Shown piece by piece: positions 7,024 to 15,073 of a stretch of 29,607 nt of DNA. Position numbers and translations under genes: made by a program. Within the stretch, counting starts at the first letter, position 1. Each line of letters opens with the position of its first letter. The DNA lies in assembly GCA_934552695.1 (NCBI GenBank), contig CAKTER010000001.1:1-29607 (forward strand), given 5' to 3'. Below the pieces are notes generated by a model. It was not told the origin of the DNA. It did not search any database and saw only the letters and a program-made list of their open reading frames with translations. The DNA comes from an uncultured Eubacteriales bacterium. GTDB taxonomy: Bacteria > Bacillota > Clostridia > Lachnospirales > Anaerotignaceae.

Positions 7024-7809
7024 ATGACAAACAGTGATATTAAACGGCAGGCCAAGCAGCTGCGGAAAATTACCAATCCCAGCCCCATTTTGGTCGTGTT
7101 GGGATATGTTTTGGTAGAGGCGATTTTGAACGCCATCCCCACCTACCGGCAGATTCGCCAGCAGTTTGGGTATACCTATGACTTTAGCGTGGGCTATAAC
7201 ATCCTTACCATTGTGCTGAGCCTGATTAGCCAGTTTTTGGCAATGAGCTTTGCGGCCTTTTATTGCCTAAAGGCTGTGCGGCAAGAGCCTACCGGGTTTG
7301 GCGACCCCTATGGGGCTATCAACGACTTTGGCCGGTTTGCCGGGCTGACCCTGCTGACCTATATTTTTGTGTTCCTGTGGTCGCTGCTGTTCGTTATCCC
7401 CGGTATCATTGCCAGCTTCCGGTATGCCATGGCCCCCTACATTCTGCGGGATAACCCGGGCATGACCCCCTCCGAGGCCTTAAAGCGCAGCAAGGAAATG
7501 ATGGTGGGCAACAAGTGGCGGCTGTTCTGCCTGCAATTCAGCTTTATTGGCTGGCTGATTTTGTCGGCCCTTACCTTTGGCGTGTTGTCCCTGTGGGTCA
7601 TTCCCTATATGGGTATGAGCCAGGCCCTGTTCTATGAAGAGCTTAGCGGGAACAACCGGGGCCGGTACACCAGCGGCGATGACGACGGCAGCTATACCAT
7701 GGCCAGCTTTTCCGGAAGAGGCGCCGATGAGCCGGAGTACCGGGAATTGGTGGACGACGAGGAAGAAATGGAGCGGTATCGCCGGGAGAACCAGGAAAAC
7801 GACCGGTAA
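7024..7809 (+). CDS. DUF975 family integral membrane protein
   Basis: This 261-residue protein has several hydrophobic segments. Two lie near residues 22-40 and 55-85, followed by a pair around 110-135 (LLTYIFVFLWSLLFVIPGIIASF) and a final pair near 170-205. The RYAMAPYILRDNPGMTPSEALKRSKEMMVGNKWRLF segment is typical of DUF975 proteins of Firmicutes, whose function is unknown. The C-terminal 50 residues are hydrophilic and strongly charged (DDEEEMERYRRENQEN), probably a cytoplasmic tail. CAGGAGG 8 nt upstream supports the ATG at 7024. It stands alone between terminators and has no visible link with the BKACE cluster. Confidence 0.85.
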   Translation: MTNSDIKRQAKQLRKITNPSPILVVLGYVLVEAILNAIPTYRQIRQQFGYTYDFSVGYNILTIVLSLISQFLAMSFAAFYCLKAVRQEPTGFGDPYGAINDFGRFAGLTLLTYIFVFLWSLLFVIPGIIASFRYAMAPYILRDNPGMTPSEALKRSKEMMVGNKWRLFCLQFSFIGWLILSALTFGVLSLWVIPYMGMSQALFYEELSGNNRGRYTSGDDDGSYTMASFSGRGADEPEYRELVDDEEEMERYRRENQENDR

Positions 7810-7840
7810 GCGTGCCCCAGTCGATACAAAAACGGATAGA

Positions 7841-7874
7841 AAAACCGGATGTGGAGAAGCATCCGGTTTTTTTT
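7841..7874. terminator. Bidirectional terminator between convergent DUF975 and crp-like genes
   Basis: The arms AAAACCGGATG and CATCCGGTTTT (7841-7851 with 7860-7870) have an 8-nt loop. T-rich tails follow on both strands, serving the + gene ending at 7809 and the - gene ending at 7900. Confidence 0.9.
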
Positions 7875-7899
7875 GTAAACGGGAGGATTGGGAAGGGGT

Positions 7900-8556
7900 T
7901 CAGGCCAGGGTAAAGAAATTTTTGCGGTAGGTCAAAAGCCCCTCCTGCTGCATTTTGCTCAGCTCCGCCGAAAGGGCGCTGCGGTTTACCGCCAGATAGT
8001 CGGCCAGCTGTTGCCGGTTAAAGGGGATGGTAAAACGATGGCTGCCCGCCCGCTGGGATTGCTCCGAAAGGTAGGAGAGCAGCTTTTCCCGGGTGGTACG
8101 CTGGGCCATGTGCCCTAGCTTTTGCACCAAAAGCCGGTTTTTGCGGGCCAACAGGCCAAACAGGTTTTGCACGGTGCGGCTGTGAAACGGACAAGCCTGC
8201 GAGCAGGTTCCCAGCAGCTGGGCCACGTTGAGCATCAGCACATCGCATTCGGCAACGGCCAAGGCCTCGTTGGGGATGGGGCTTTGATCCAGGGCATAGG
8301 CTTCCCCAAAAATATCCCCCGGGGCTATCTCGCTCAGGATGCTCTGGTTGCCCCAATAATCTATATGGCGGATGTGGACGCTGCCCTCCAGCAGCAGGGC
8401 CAAAGCGGAAACGGGCTGCCCGGCAGAAAATACCACCTGACCGGCGGCAAAGCGGCGGGGGCGGGCGTTTAGACAGGCGAGCAGCTGAGTAATCTCGGCG
8501 GGAGAAAGCCCGGCAAACAGGGGCGAACGCTGAAAGATTTCCGAATATTTTTGCAT
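7900..8556 (-). CDS. Crp/Fnr-family transcriptional regulator
   Basis: The protein has 218 residues from the ATG at 8556. It has an N-terminal cupin-like effector domain (AGQVVFSAGQPVSALALLLEGSVHIR...LSEIAPGDIFGEAYAL), a dimer helix, and a C-terminal winged helix-turn-helix (FNRQQLADYLAVNRSALSAELSKMQQEGLLTYRKNFFTL). No N-terminal Cys cluster like that of Fnr is seen, and the ligand is unknown. An in-frame ATG at 8598 is possible, but it would lie at the likely -10 region (TACAAT on the minus strand), so 8556 with AGTGAGGG upstream is preferred. It is divergent from the iron-sulfur protein at 8682, its most likely target. Regulators of this type are often next to nitrosative-stress or redox genes in Clostridia (established context, not proven here). 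Confidence 0.88.
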   Translation of the reverse strand: MQKYSEIFQRSPLFAGLSPAEITQLLACLNARPRRFAAGQVVFSAGQPVSALALLLEGSVHIRHIDYWGNQSILSEIAPGDIFGEAYALDQSPIPNEALAVAECDVLMLNVAQLLGTCSQACPFHSRTVQNLFGLLARKNRLLVQKLGHMAQRTTREKLLSYLSEQSQRAGSHRFTIPFNRQQLADYLAVNRSALSAELSKMQQEGLLTYRKNFFTLA

Positions 8557-8571
8557 AAAACCCTCACTTTT

Positions 8572-8594
8572 GTTGGAAAAACAACCGACTTGTT
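8572..8594. promoter_or_regulatory. Candidate operator between crp-like and iron-sulfur genes
   Basis: Two overlapping inverted repeats lie in the divergent spacer: GTTG-N6-CAAC (8572-8585) and AACAA-CCGAC-TTGTT (8580-8594). They sit near the -10-like TACTATACT for the + gene, in a position suited to the neighbouring Crp-like regulator. No experimental motif is known for it. Confidence 0.35.
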
Positions 8595-8681
8595 GCATTC
8601 ATTGTACTATACTTCCCTTAGAAACGCAAGAAACGGCACAGAGCCGAAAAATAAACAGGCCGCAAGGCAAAGGAGGACGCT

Positions 8682-9452
8682 ATGATTCGGAAAATCATTC
8701 ATATTGACGAGGAAAAGTGCAACGGCTGTGGGGCGTGCGCCAACGCCTGCCACGAGGGGGCCATTGGCATGGTGGACGGGAAGGCCCGGCTGCTGCGGGA
8801 CGATTATTGCGATGGGCTGGGGGATTGCTTGCCGGCCTGCCCCACCAACGCCATTACTTTTGTCGAGCGAGAGGCGGCAGCCTACGACGAAAAAGCGGTC
8901 AAGGCGCATTTGGCAACCCGGGAGCTTGGAAAAATGCAGGGCGGCAACCACCCCGGGACCCAGGCTGCCCCCATTCCCGGGCCGGGCGCTGTTCTTGGGG
9001 GATGTCCCGGTAGCCGGTCCCGGATGCTGCGGCACCCGGCGGCTGCGGCAGGGGGAACCGCCGCTCCGGCAGCGGGGGACACCGGCAGCCAGCTTTCCCA
9101 GTGGCCGGTGCAGATTCGGCTGGTACCCGTCCAGGCGCCGTACTTTGACGGGGCCAAGCTGTTGATTGCTGCCGACTGCACGGCCTTTGCCTGCGGGGAC
9201 TTCCATCAGCGGTTTGTCCGGGGGCGGATTACCTTGGTGGGGTGCCCCAAGCTGGACCCGGTGGATTATTCCGAAAAGCTGACGGAAATTTTAAAGCAAA
9301 ACGATATCCGAAGCGTGACGGTGGTGCGGATGCAGGTGCCTTGCTGCGGCGGGCTGGAAATGGCGGCCAAACAAGCCTTGCAGGCCAGTGGGAAAATGAT
9401 TCCCTGGCAGGTGGTGATTGTGACCCCGGACGGGCGGATTATCGAGGACTAA
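8682..9452 (+). CDS. Iron-sulfur (ferredoxin-like) protein
   Basis: This 256-residue protein has a full 4Fe-4S motif CNGCGACANAC (residues 14-24). A second motif CDGLGDCLPACP lacks the second Cys, as in a known clostridial subfamily. A Gly/Ala/Pro-rich linker (about 90-135) with GGCPGSRSR follows, and then a C-terminal domain with more conserved-looking Cys residues (ADCTAFACGDF, VGCPKLD, VPCCGG). The cytoplasmic location is inferred because there is no signal peptide or membrane segment. AAAGGAGG lies 6-8 nt upstream of the start. It is divergent from the Crp-like regulator and followed by its own terminator, so it is a single-gene unit. Its electron-transfer partner is unknown. Confidence 0.82.
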   Translation: MIRKIIHIDEEKCNGCGACANACHEGAIGMVDGKARLLRDDYCDGLGDCLPACPTNAITFVEREAAAYDEKAVKAHLATRELGKMQGGNHPGTQAAPIPGPGAVLGGCPGSRSRMLRHPAAAAGGTAAPAAGDTGSQLSQWPVQIRLVPVQAPYFDGAKLLIAADCTAFACGDFHQRFVRGRITLVGCPKLDPVDYSEKLTEILKQNDIRSVTVVRMQVPCCGGLEMAAKQALQASGKMIPWQVVIVTPDGRIIED

Positions 9453-9453
9453 C

Positions 9454-9480
9454 AAAAAGGCGGGGAGACCCGCCTTTTTT
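9454..9480 (+). terminator. Terminator of the iron-sulfur protein gene
   Basis: The stem GGCGGG/CCCGCC (9459-9464 with 9469-9474, loop GAGA) is flanked by A5 and T6. Confidence 0.93.
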
Positions 9481-9539
9481 GGTGGAATGGGGGGTGTTCG
9501 GGAAGGGGGGAGGAAGAAAAAAGGCAAGGGGGACCGAAA

Positions 9540-9570
9540 ACGGAAAAGACCCGCCGAAGCGGGTCTGGTT
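9540..9570 (-). terminator. Terminator of the agmatine operon
   Basis: On the minus strand AGACCCGC and GCGGGTCT (9566-9559 with 9554-9547) pair around a TTCG tetraloop. TTTTCC follows, immediately after the stop codon of the carbamate kinase gene. Confidence 0.9.
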
Positions 9571-10518
9571 TTACAAAGTGATGACCGTTCCGGCCTTGCC
9601 TTGAATGGCCAGGGGAGCCTGCTCCAAGGCGGCGATGACCGCCCGGCGGCCGGGCTTACTTTGGGCAAAGGCCATGGCGGCCTGCACCTTGGGCAGCATA
9701 CTCCCGGGGGCAAACTGGCCCTGCCGGCAATATTCCTCCGCCTCGGCCACGGTCATGTTTGCTACCTCTCGTTGCTGGGGCGTGCCAAAGTCCAGGCACA
9801 CCCGTTCCACGGCGGTTAAAATAAACAGGTATTCCGCCTCCACCAGCTCGGCCAGCTTGGCGGCGGCAAAGTCCTTATCGATTACCGCCGGAACGCTTTC
9901 GTACTGGCCGGAACCATGCTTCAGGACGGGAATGCCCCCGCCGCCGCAGGCAATGACCACGAACTCGTTATCCAGCAGGTTCAGCAGCGAGTATTTTTCC
10001 ACAATATCCGCCGGCTTGGGGGAGGGCACCATCCGCCGCCAGCCCCGCCCGGCATCCTCCCGGTACACGGCTCCGGGCTCCGCTTCCATCAGCGCCCGGG
10101 CCTGTTCTTCCGCATAATAAGGGCCAATGGGCTTGGTGGGGTTGGCAAAGGCGGGGTCGTGCGGATCGACTACCACCTGGGTGACCATGGTGGCCACGTT
10201 CCAGGGCATCCCCTGCCGCCGCAGCTCCCGCTGGAGCCCGTTTTGCAAATGGAAGCCGATATACCCCTGGCTCATGGCGGTGCATTCCGGCAGGGGCATT
10301 TCCGAAAGCTTGGGGTTGTGGGCTGCGCCTTCGGCAAAGGCCAGCTGAATGGCCCCTACCTGAGGGCCGTTGCCGTGGGTAATCACAATCTCGTAGCCTT
10401 GGGAGATCAGCCCCACCAGCGCCGGGGCGCTTTGGGCAATGCGCTTCGTTTGCTCGGCAGCGGTGTTGCCCAAGGCGTTGCCCCCCAAAGCGATGACGAT
10501 ACGAGGGTTTTGGGGCAT
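9571..10518 (-). CDS. aguC: Carbamate kinase
   Basis: The protein has 315 residues from the ATG at 10518. It transfers phosphate from carbamoyl phosphate to ADP, giving ATP, CO2 and ammonia; this is the energy-yielding last step of agmatine breakdown. Family marks are the N-terminal IALGGNALGN, ITHGNGPQVGAI, MSQGYIGFHLQN, the VVIACGGGGIPV glycine-rich loop, AVIDKDFAAAKLAE, and the C-terminal GSMLPKVQAAMAF. The start lies 2 nt after the stop of aguA, with AAGGAGGG inside the end of aguA, so translation is probably coupled. It is the last gene of the ptcA-aguD-aguA-aguC operon. An arginine-deiminase kinase (arcC) has the same fold and reaction; the assignment to agmatine rests on the neighbours. 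Confidence 0.95.
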   Translation of the reverse strand: MPQNPRIVIALGGNALGNTAAEQTKRIAQSAPALVGLISQGYEIVITHGNGPQVGAIQLAFAEGAAHNPKLSEMPLPECTAMSQGYIGFHLQNGLQRELRRQGMPWNVATMVTQVVVDPHDPAFANPTKPIGPYYAEEQARALMEAEPGAVYREDAGRGWRRMVPSPKPADIVEKYSLLNLLDNEFVVIACGGGGIPVLKHGSGQYESVPAVIDKDFAAAKLAELVEAEYLFILTAVERVCLDFGTPQQREVANMTVAEAEEYCRQGQFAPGSMLPKVQAAMAFAQSKPGRRAVIAALEQAPLAIQGKAGTVITL

Positions 10519-10520
10519 GG

Positions 10521-11624
10521 TCAGCCCTCCTTCCCGCAGCGGGGCACCTGCTGGGTAATGCAATGGATGTTGCCGCCCCCCAGCAGAATTTCCCGGGCAT
10601 AAACCCCTACCACCTCCCGGTCGGGGAAGGCCTGCTGCAAAACCGCACGGGCGGCCTCGTCGGCGGGGTCGTGGAAAAAGGGCATGACGATACCGCCGTT
10701 GCAAATATAAAAGTTGGCGTAGGAGGCAGCCAGCCGGTCGCCCTCCTGCCGGGGCAGGGTGCCCTCCACGGCGTCTACGCCCTGGCTTTCCTCCCGGGTA
10801 ATGAGCACGGGCTTGGGCAGGGGCAGCTTGTGGATGGTCAGCTTCCGGCCCCGGGCGTCGGTGGCTTCCTCCAAAATCTTAAGGTTTTCCACGCAGATTT
10901 CGTACTGGGGGTCGTTTTTGTCCTCCGTCCAGGCCAGCACGCATTCCCCGGGGCGGACAAAGGAGAAAATGTTATCCACATGGCCGTTGGTTTCGTCCAG
11001 ATAAATGCCCCGCTTGAGCCAAATGATGGTTTTGAGGTTCAAATAGGCCTTGAGGGTCTCCTCGATTTCGGCCTTGGACAGGTGGCTGTTGCGGCCCGCC
11101 GAAAGCAGGCACTCCTCGGTGGTCACCAGCGTGCCCTCCCCGTCCACATGGATGGAGCCGCCCTCCAAAATAAAGTCCTGGGGGCGGTAGCGGTCGGCCC
11201 GTTCCAGCTCGCAAACCTTTTGGGCTACGGCATCGTCCTTGTCCCAAGGGAAGTACAGGCCGTCCACCAGCCCGCCCCAGGCGTTAAATACCCAGTCCAC
11301 CCCCCGCAGGGTCTGGCCGTCGGTGACAAAGCTGGGGCCGCAATCCCGTACCCAGGCGTCGTCGTTGCTGGTTTCCAGCACCCGTACCTCCGGGGGCAGC
11401 AGGTGCCGGGCGTTTTGGTATTGGTCGGCGTTGACCAGCACGGTCACCGGCTCGAACCGGGCAATGGCGGCGGCCACCTCCACAAAGGTTTTTTGGGCGG
11501 GCTTGCCCCCCAGCCGCCAGTTATCGGGACGCTGGGGCCAAATAATATAGGTGCCCCGATGGGGCTCGAACTCGCCGGGCATCCGGAACCCGTCGGCTTG
11601 GGGGGTGGTTGTCAGAGTTTTCAT
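10521..11624 (-). CDS. aguA: Agmatine deiminase
   Basis: This 367-residue protein hydrolyses agmatine to N-carbamoylputrescine and ammonia. It belongs to the peptidyl-arginine-deiminase-like (guanidino-group modifying) superfamily. Visible marks are the N-terminal [57 protein letters not shown] with the catalytic His, [10 protein letters not shown], and the catalytic Cys at about residue 355 in [13 protein letters not shown]. The length matches the family. The start ATG overlaps the aguD stop by 4 nt (ATGA, 11621-11624), with AAAGGAAG upstream, consistent with translational coupling. The order between transporter and carbamate kinase is the classic agmatine operon order. Confidence 0.97.
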   Translation of the reverse strand: MKTLTTTPQADGFRMPGEFEPHRGTYIIWPQRPDNWRLGGKPAQKTFVEVAAAIARFEPVTVLVNADQYQNARHLLPPEVRVLETSNDDAWVRDCGPSFVTDGQTLRGVDWVFNAWGGLVDGLYFPWDKDDAVAQKVCELERADRYRPQDFILEGGSIHVDGEGTLVTTEECLLSAGRNSHLSKAEIEETLKAYLNLKTIIWLKRGIYLDETNGHVDNIFSFVRPGECVLAWTEDKNDPQYEICVENLKILEEATDARGRKLTIHKLPLPKPVLITREESQGVDAVEGTLPRQEGDRLAASYANFYICNGGIVMPFFHDPADEAARAVLQQAFPDREVVGVYAREILLGGGNIHCITQQVPRCGKEG

Positions 11625-13006
11625 GGTTCATCAACTTCCTTTCTGCTGTTTTTGCGTTGGGCGGCGGCCCGGCCTACAAAGGCTTCGCCAATCAGGACGG
11701 CGGCCACCGTGCCGATGAGGATGGGCAGCTTGCCCGAAAGCTCCTCCGGCGTGGTGTTGAGGGGGACAATGGAGAAAATGACCGAAAGAATCAGCAGCAC
11801 CAGCGGGACGTAGGTCATGAGCGCCAGCCGCACCGGGCCGCCGTTCACCCGGTAGGGCCGGGGCAGGTCGGGGTCGATTTGCCGCAGCTTGCGGAAGGCC
11901 GGGAAAATCAGGATATAGCTGAGCAGCAGCATAATCATGTTTAGGGCGAAAAAGCTCCAAAACAGGTCGGGGCTGGGGATGGCCGGGGCCAGCAGCACCA
12001 TCACCGAGGCAATGAGCCCGTTCAGCAGGTTGGCCCCCAAAGGCATCCCCTCCTTGCTGGAAATACCGAACACCCCGGGCAGGCTTTTTTGCCGGGCGGC
12101 GTACTGGGCTACATAGTTGACCCCCAGGGACCAGGAAATGAGGTTGGCCATCAGGGTGTAGCAGAACAGCAGCCCAAACAGGATGATAAGCGGCCCGCCG
12201 GTGCGGCCGGTGAGGAGCATAAAGCTCTCGATGAGCCCGCTGGAGGCCGACAGGTTTTCGGTGGGGATGGCCACGCTGATACCAAAGGCTGCCAGCAGGT
12301 AGAAAATGGCGATGAGGATACCGCCCAAAACGATGGCCTTGGGAATTTCCTTCCCCGGGTTTTGCATTTCGGAGGCAAAGGTGGTGACCACCTCGAAGCC
12401 CAAAAAGTTAAACAAAATCACCGAAAGGTTCGACAGGCTTTCGACATTGAGGCTGGGCAGCAGCGACCGGGGAGTGAACACGTTGGCCGGGCCCCGGGTG
12501 ACGGCGGCGTAAATGCCCAGCGCCCCAATGGAAATCATGATGGCCGCCTTAAACAAGGCCGCCAGGTTTAATATCCACTTGCTTTCGCTGATGCGGAAGT
12601 TGGACACGAACACCACAATCCAGATAAAGGCCAGTTGGAGCATCACCGTTTGCGTGCCGTCCAGATTCCAGCCAAAGATTTGGGCCAGCACATCGGTAAA
12701 GAGCACCGCCAGCGAGCCCATCCACAGGGGAAAGTTGATATAGTAGTACCAGGCCACCCGGCAGCCCCAGCTTTCGCCAAAGGCCCGGCGCACCCAGTCG
12801 TAAATGCCGCCCTCGTCCTCGTAGGTGGTGCCCAGCTCTGCCGAGATTTGGCCATAGGGCAAAAAGAAGCCAATCAGCAGAAAAATCCACCAAAAGAACT
12901 GGGAGTTGCCAATGGCCGCCGCCGGGGCGGCGCTTTCCACCACCAACACGATGCACACGGCGGCCAACACGGCGTCAAACAACCGGAAACGCTTTTGATT
13001 GGGCAT
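11621..13006 (-). CDS. aguD: APC-family agmatine/putrescine exchanger
   Basis: This 461-residue protein has about 12 hydrophobic segments and belongs to the amino acid/polyamine/organocation superfamily. It shows the family-typical [25 protein letters not shown] after TM2 and a [30 protein letters not shown] segment. By position in the operon it should bring in agmatine in exchange for putrescine, as in lactic acid bacteria (inference from context; the family alone does not fix the substrate). It starts 12 nt after the ptcA stop with GGAGGGG upstream. Its end overlaps aguA by 4 nt. Confidence 0.9.
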   Translation of the reverse strand: MPNQKRFRLFDAVLAAVCIVLVVESAAPAAAIGNSQFFWWIFLLIGFFLPYGQISAELGTTYEDEGGIYDWVRRAFGESWGCRVAWYYYINFPLWMGSLAVLFTDVLAQIFGWNLDGTQTVMLQLAFIWIVVFVSNFRISESKWILNLAALFKAAIMISIGALGIYAAVTRGPANVFTPRSLLPSLNVESLSNLSVILFNFLGFEVVTTFASEMQNPGKEIPKAIVLGGILIAIFYLLAAFGISVAIPTENLSASSGLIESFMLLTGRTGGPLIILFGLLFCYTLMANLISWSLGVNYVAQYAARQKSLPGVFGISSKEGMPLGANLLNGLIASVMVLLAPAIPSPDLFWSFFALNMIMLLLSYILIFPAFRKLRQIDPDLPRPYRVNGGPVRLALMTYVPLVLLILSVIFSIVPLNTTPEELSGKLPILIGTVAAVLIGEAFVGRAAAQRKNSRKEVDEP

Positions 13007-13018
13007 AGGGACCCCTCC

Positions 13019-14038
13019 TTACAGCATGTTGGCCAGAGTGGCCCCCAGGCAGGCGCTTAGGGCCCGGTGCCGGACGGTTTCGGACAGCTTGTCCCGCAGC
13101 AGGTACACCAAAATGGCCCGCATGGCGGTCAGCCGGTTTTCGGCCTGGTCGAAGGCAATGGAGGCGGGGCCGTCCAGCACGGCGTCTACCACTTCCTCGC
13201 CCCGGCTGGCGGGCAGGCAATGCAAAAACTTTACATGGGGGCTGGCCAGTGCCAGCAGCTCCGGCGTGACCTGATAGGTGGGCATAAAAATGGCCAGCCG
13301 CTCCTCCTGGCTCAGCTCCTTGTTGTACAGGCCGTACCACACGTCGGTATACACAAAATCGGCGCCGGCCAGCGCCTCCCGGGCCTGATCGGTCACAGCG
13401 ACGCTACCGCCGCTTTTTTGGGCGTTTTGGCGGCCCAGGCTCAGCATTTTTTCGGAAAGCTGCTTGCCTCGGGGGCCAAACTGGACAAAATCCATCCCCA
13501 TTTTGGAGCAAATCATCATGGTAGAGGCGCACACCTGGGTGGCGTCGCCTACAAAGCACAGCTTGCAGTCCTCCAACCGCTTCCCGGCGGGCAGGTGCTC
13601 CACCATAGTAGTCAGGTCGCCAATTTCCTGGGTGGGATGGTTGTAGTCGCTCATGCCGTTGATGACGGGGACACTGGCACAGCGGGCCAGCTCCGCCACG
13701 GTCTGGTGCTCGTCCACCCGGGCCATTAAAATATCCACTAAGCGGGACAGCACCCGGCCGGTGTCCTCCATGGTTTCGTGGCCCCCCAGCTGAATTTGCC
13801 CCGGCGCCAAATACTGGGCATGGCCTCCCAGCTGGGTCATGGCGGTTTCAAAGGAAACCCGGGTGCGGGTGCTGCTTTGCTGGAAAATCATCCCCAGGCT
13901 TTTGTTTTGCAGCAGCGGGGGATAATACCCCTGATGGATGCATTTTTTCAGGCACAGGCCCAGCCGGACCATATCCAGCAGCTCGTCCTTGGTAAAATCC
14001 GTGGTGTCAATCAAATCCCGTTTTTTTGTCGCATTCAT
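13019..14038 (-). CDS. ptcA: Putrescine carbamoyltransferase
   Basis: This 339-residue protein is of the ornithine/aspartate carbamoyltransferase family. It converts N-carbamoylputrescine and phosphate into putrescine and carbamoyl phosphate. The carbamoyl-phosphate loop SSTRTR is at residues 55-60, followed by [28 protein letters not shown]. Further marks are [26 protein letters not shown] and [11 protein letters not shown]. The C-terminal extension after the usual end ([22 protein letters not shown]) is the extra helix typical of putrescine rather than ornithine transferases. It is the first gene of the agmatine operon and is preceded by AGGAGGAAC. ptcA is often called aguB. Confidence 0.95.
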   Translation of the reverse strand: MNATKKRDLIDTTDFTKDELLDMVRLGLCLKKCIHQGYYPPLLQNKSLGMIFQQSSTRTRVSFETAMTQLGGHAQYLAPGQIQLGGHETMEDTGRVLSRLVDILMARVDEHQTVAELARCASVPVINGMSDYNHPTQEIGDLTTMVEHLPAGKRLEDCKLCFVGDATQVCASTMMICSKMGMDFVQFGPRGKQLSEKMLSLGRQNAQKSGGSVAVTDQAREALAGADFVYTDVWYGLYNKELSQEERLAIFMPTYQVTPELLALASPHVKFLHCLPASRGEEVVDAVLDGPASIAFDQAENRLTAMRAILVYLLRDKLSETVRHRALSACLGATLANML

Positions 14039-14097
14039 ACACAGTTCCTCCTTTTGCTTTTGGGCCTAGTATTCACGGTTTTGCGCAGGATATACGC

Positions 14098-14131
14098 TTG
14101 CGTTCCAACAGAGATTGTGATACAATTATCA
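14098..14131. promoter_or_regulatory. Divergent promoter region agmatine operon / moxR, with palindrome
   Basis: For the + gene, TTGCGT (14098-14103), a 17-bp spacer and TACAAT (14121-14126) form a good vegetative promoter. The -10 lies in a perfect palindrome TGATA-CAAT-TATCA (14118-14131). Its complement gives a GATAAT -10-like element for the agmatine operon, so the same palindrome could regulate both directions. The regulator is not in the window. Confidence 0.6.
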
Positions 14132-14194
14132 AGTATGAATGTGTGCTGTAACAGAATAAATTACAACAAAACGAACGGCAAAAGGATGTGTGAC

Positions 14195-15049
14195 ATGGAA
14201 AACAATTTTGCGGGAAGCAACGCCTATGTAGCTTCCGAGGATTTGATGCGGACGGTAAACATTGCTATGGCGCTGCAAAAGCCCCTGCTGGTCAAGGGGG
14301 AGCCCGGCACCGGCAAAACCATGCTGGCTTTGGCCATTGCGGAGGCCTTGGGGAAAAAGCTGATTATTTGGAACATTAAATCCACCACCAAGGCCCAGGA
14401 CGGCCTGTATTTGTACGATGTGGTGCAGCGTCTGTACGATAGCCAGTTTTCCGGCGAGGCCGTGGACGACATTGCCCAATACGTCCATTTGGGCAAGCTG
14501 GGGGAGGCCTTCAGCTCCGACGAGCAGGTGGTGCTGCTGATTGACGAGATTGACAAGGCCGACCTGGAGTTCCCCAACGACCTGCTGTGGGAGCTGGATA
14601 AGATGGAGTTTTACATCAATGAGACGAAGGAGACCATTCAGGCCAAGCACCGGCCCATCGTCATCATTACCTCCAATGCCGAAAAGGAGCTGCCCGACGC
14701 CTTTTTGCGCCGGTGCATTTTCCACTACATCGCCTTCCCCGACCCGGAGCTGATGGAAAAAATCGTCCGGGTACACTTTGACAGCCTGGAAGAGAACCTG
14801 CTCAAGCAGAGCATGGAGGCCTTTTATTGGGTGCGGGAGCTGACGGGCCTGCAAAAGAAGCCCTCCACCTCCGAGCTGGTGGACTGGATTCGGGCCCTGA
14901 GCCTGTCGGGGATTCCCCTGGAGGAGATTCGCAAGAACATCCCCTTTGCCGGGATTTTGCTGAAAAAGGACGAGGATTTGGAAACCCTGGATAAGGCGCT
15001 GGAAAAAGAAAAGAACCCCTTTGGCCGTCGGCCCCTGGGCAGTCGCTGA
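14195..15049 (+). CDS. MoxR-type AAA+ ATPase
   Basis: This 284-residue protein has Walker A GEPGTGKT (about residues 34-41), Walker B VVLLIDEIDKAD, sensor-1 IVIITSNAEKELPDAFLRRC and a short C-terminal lid. It belongs to the MoxR branch of AAA+ ATPases, which act with VWA-domain partners as chaperone-like maturation or metal-insertion systems. The start at 14195 is set by AAAAGGA 8 nt upstream; an in-frame ATG at 14186 overlaps that RBS. The gene 25 nt downstream encodes a VWA protein, so the pair is one operon. The client of the pair is unknown, and no obvious client gene (for example a CO dehydrogenase) is nearby. Confidence 0.92.
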   Translation: MENNFAGSNAYVASEDLMRTVNIAMALQKPLLVKGEPGTGKTMLALAIAEALGKKLIIWNIKSTTKAQDGLYLYDVVQRLYDSQFSGEAVDDIAQYVHLGKLGEAFSSDEQVVLLIDEIDKADLEFPNDLLWELDKMEFYINETKETIQAKHRPIVIITSNAEKELPDAFLRRCIFHYIAFPDPELMEKIVRVHFDSLEENLLKQSMEAFYWVRELTGLQKKPSTSELVDWIRALSLSGIPLEEIRKNIPFAGILLKKDEDLETLDKALEKEKNPFGRRPLGSR

Positions 15050-15073
15050 GAGATAAGAATGGGAGAATGACCC

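Noticed and set aside
13778..14194. Upstream extension of the MoxR reading frame
   Set aside because: The in-frame extension overlaps ptcA on the opposite strand and lacks an RBS. AAAAGGA and a good promoter fix the start at 14195.
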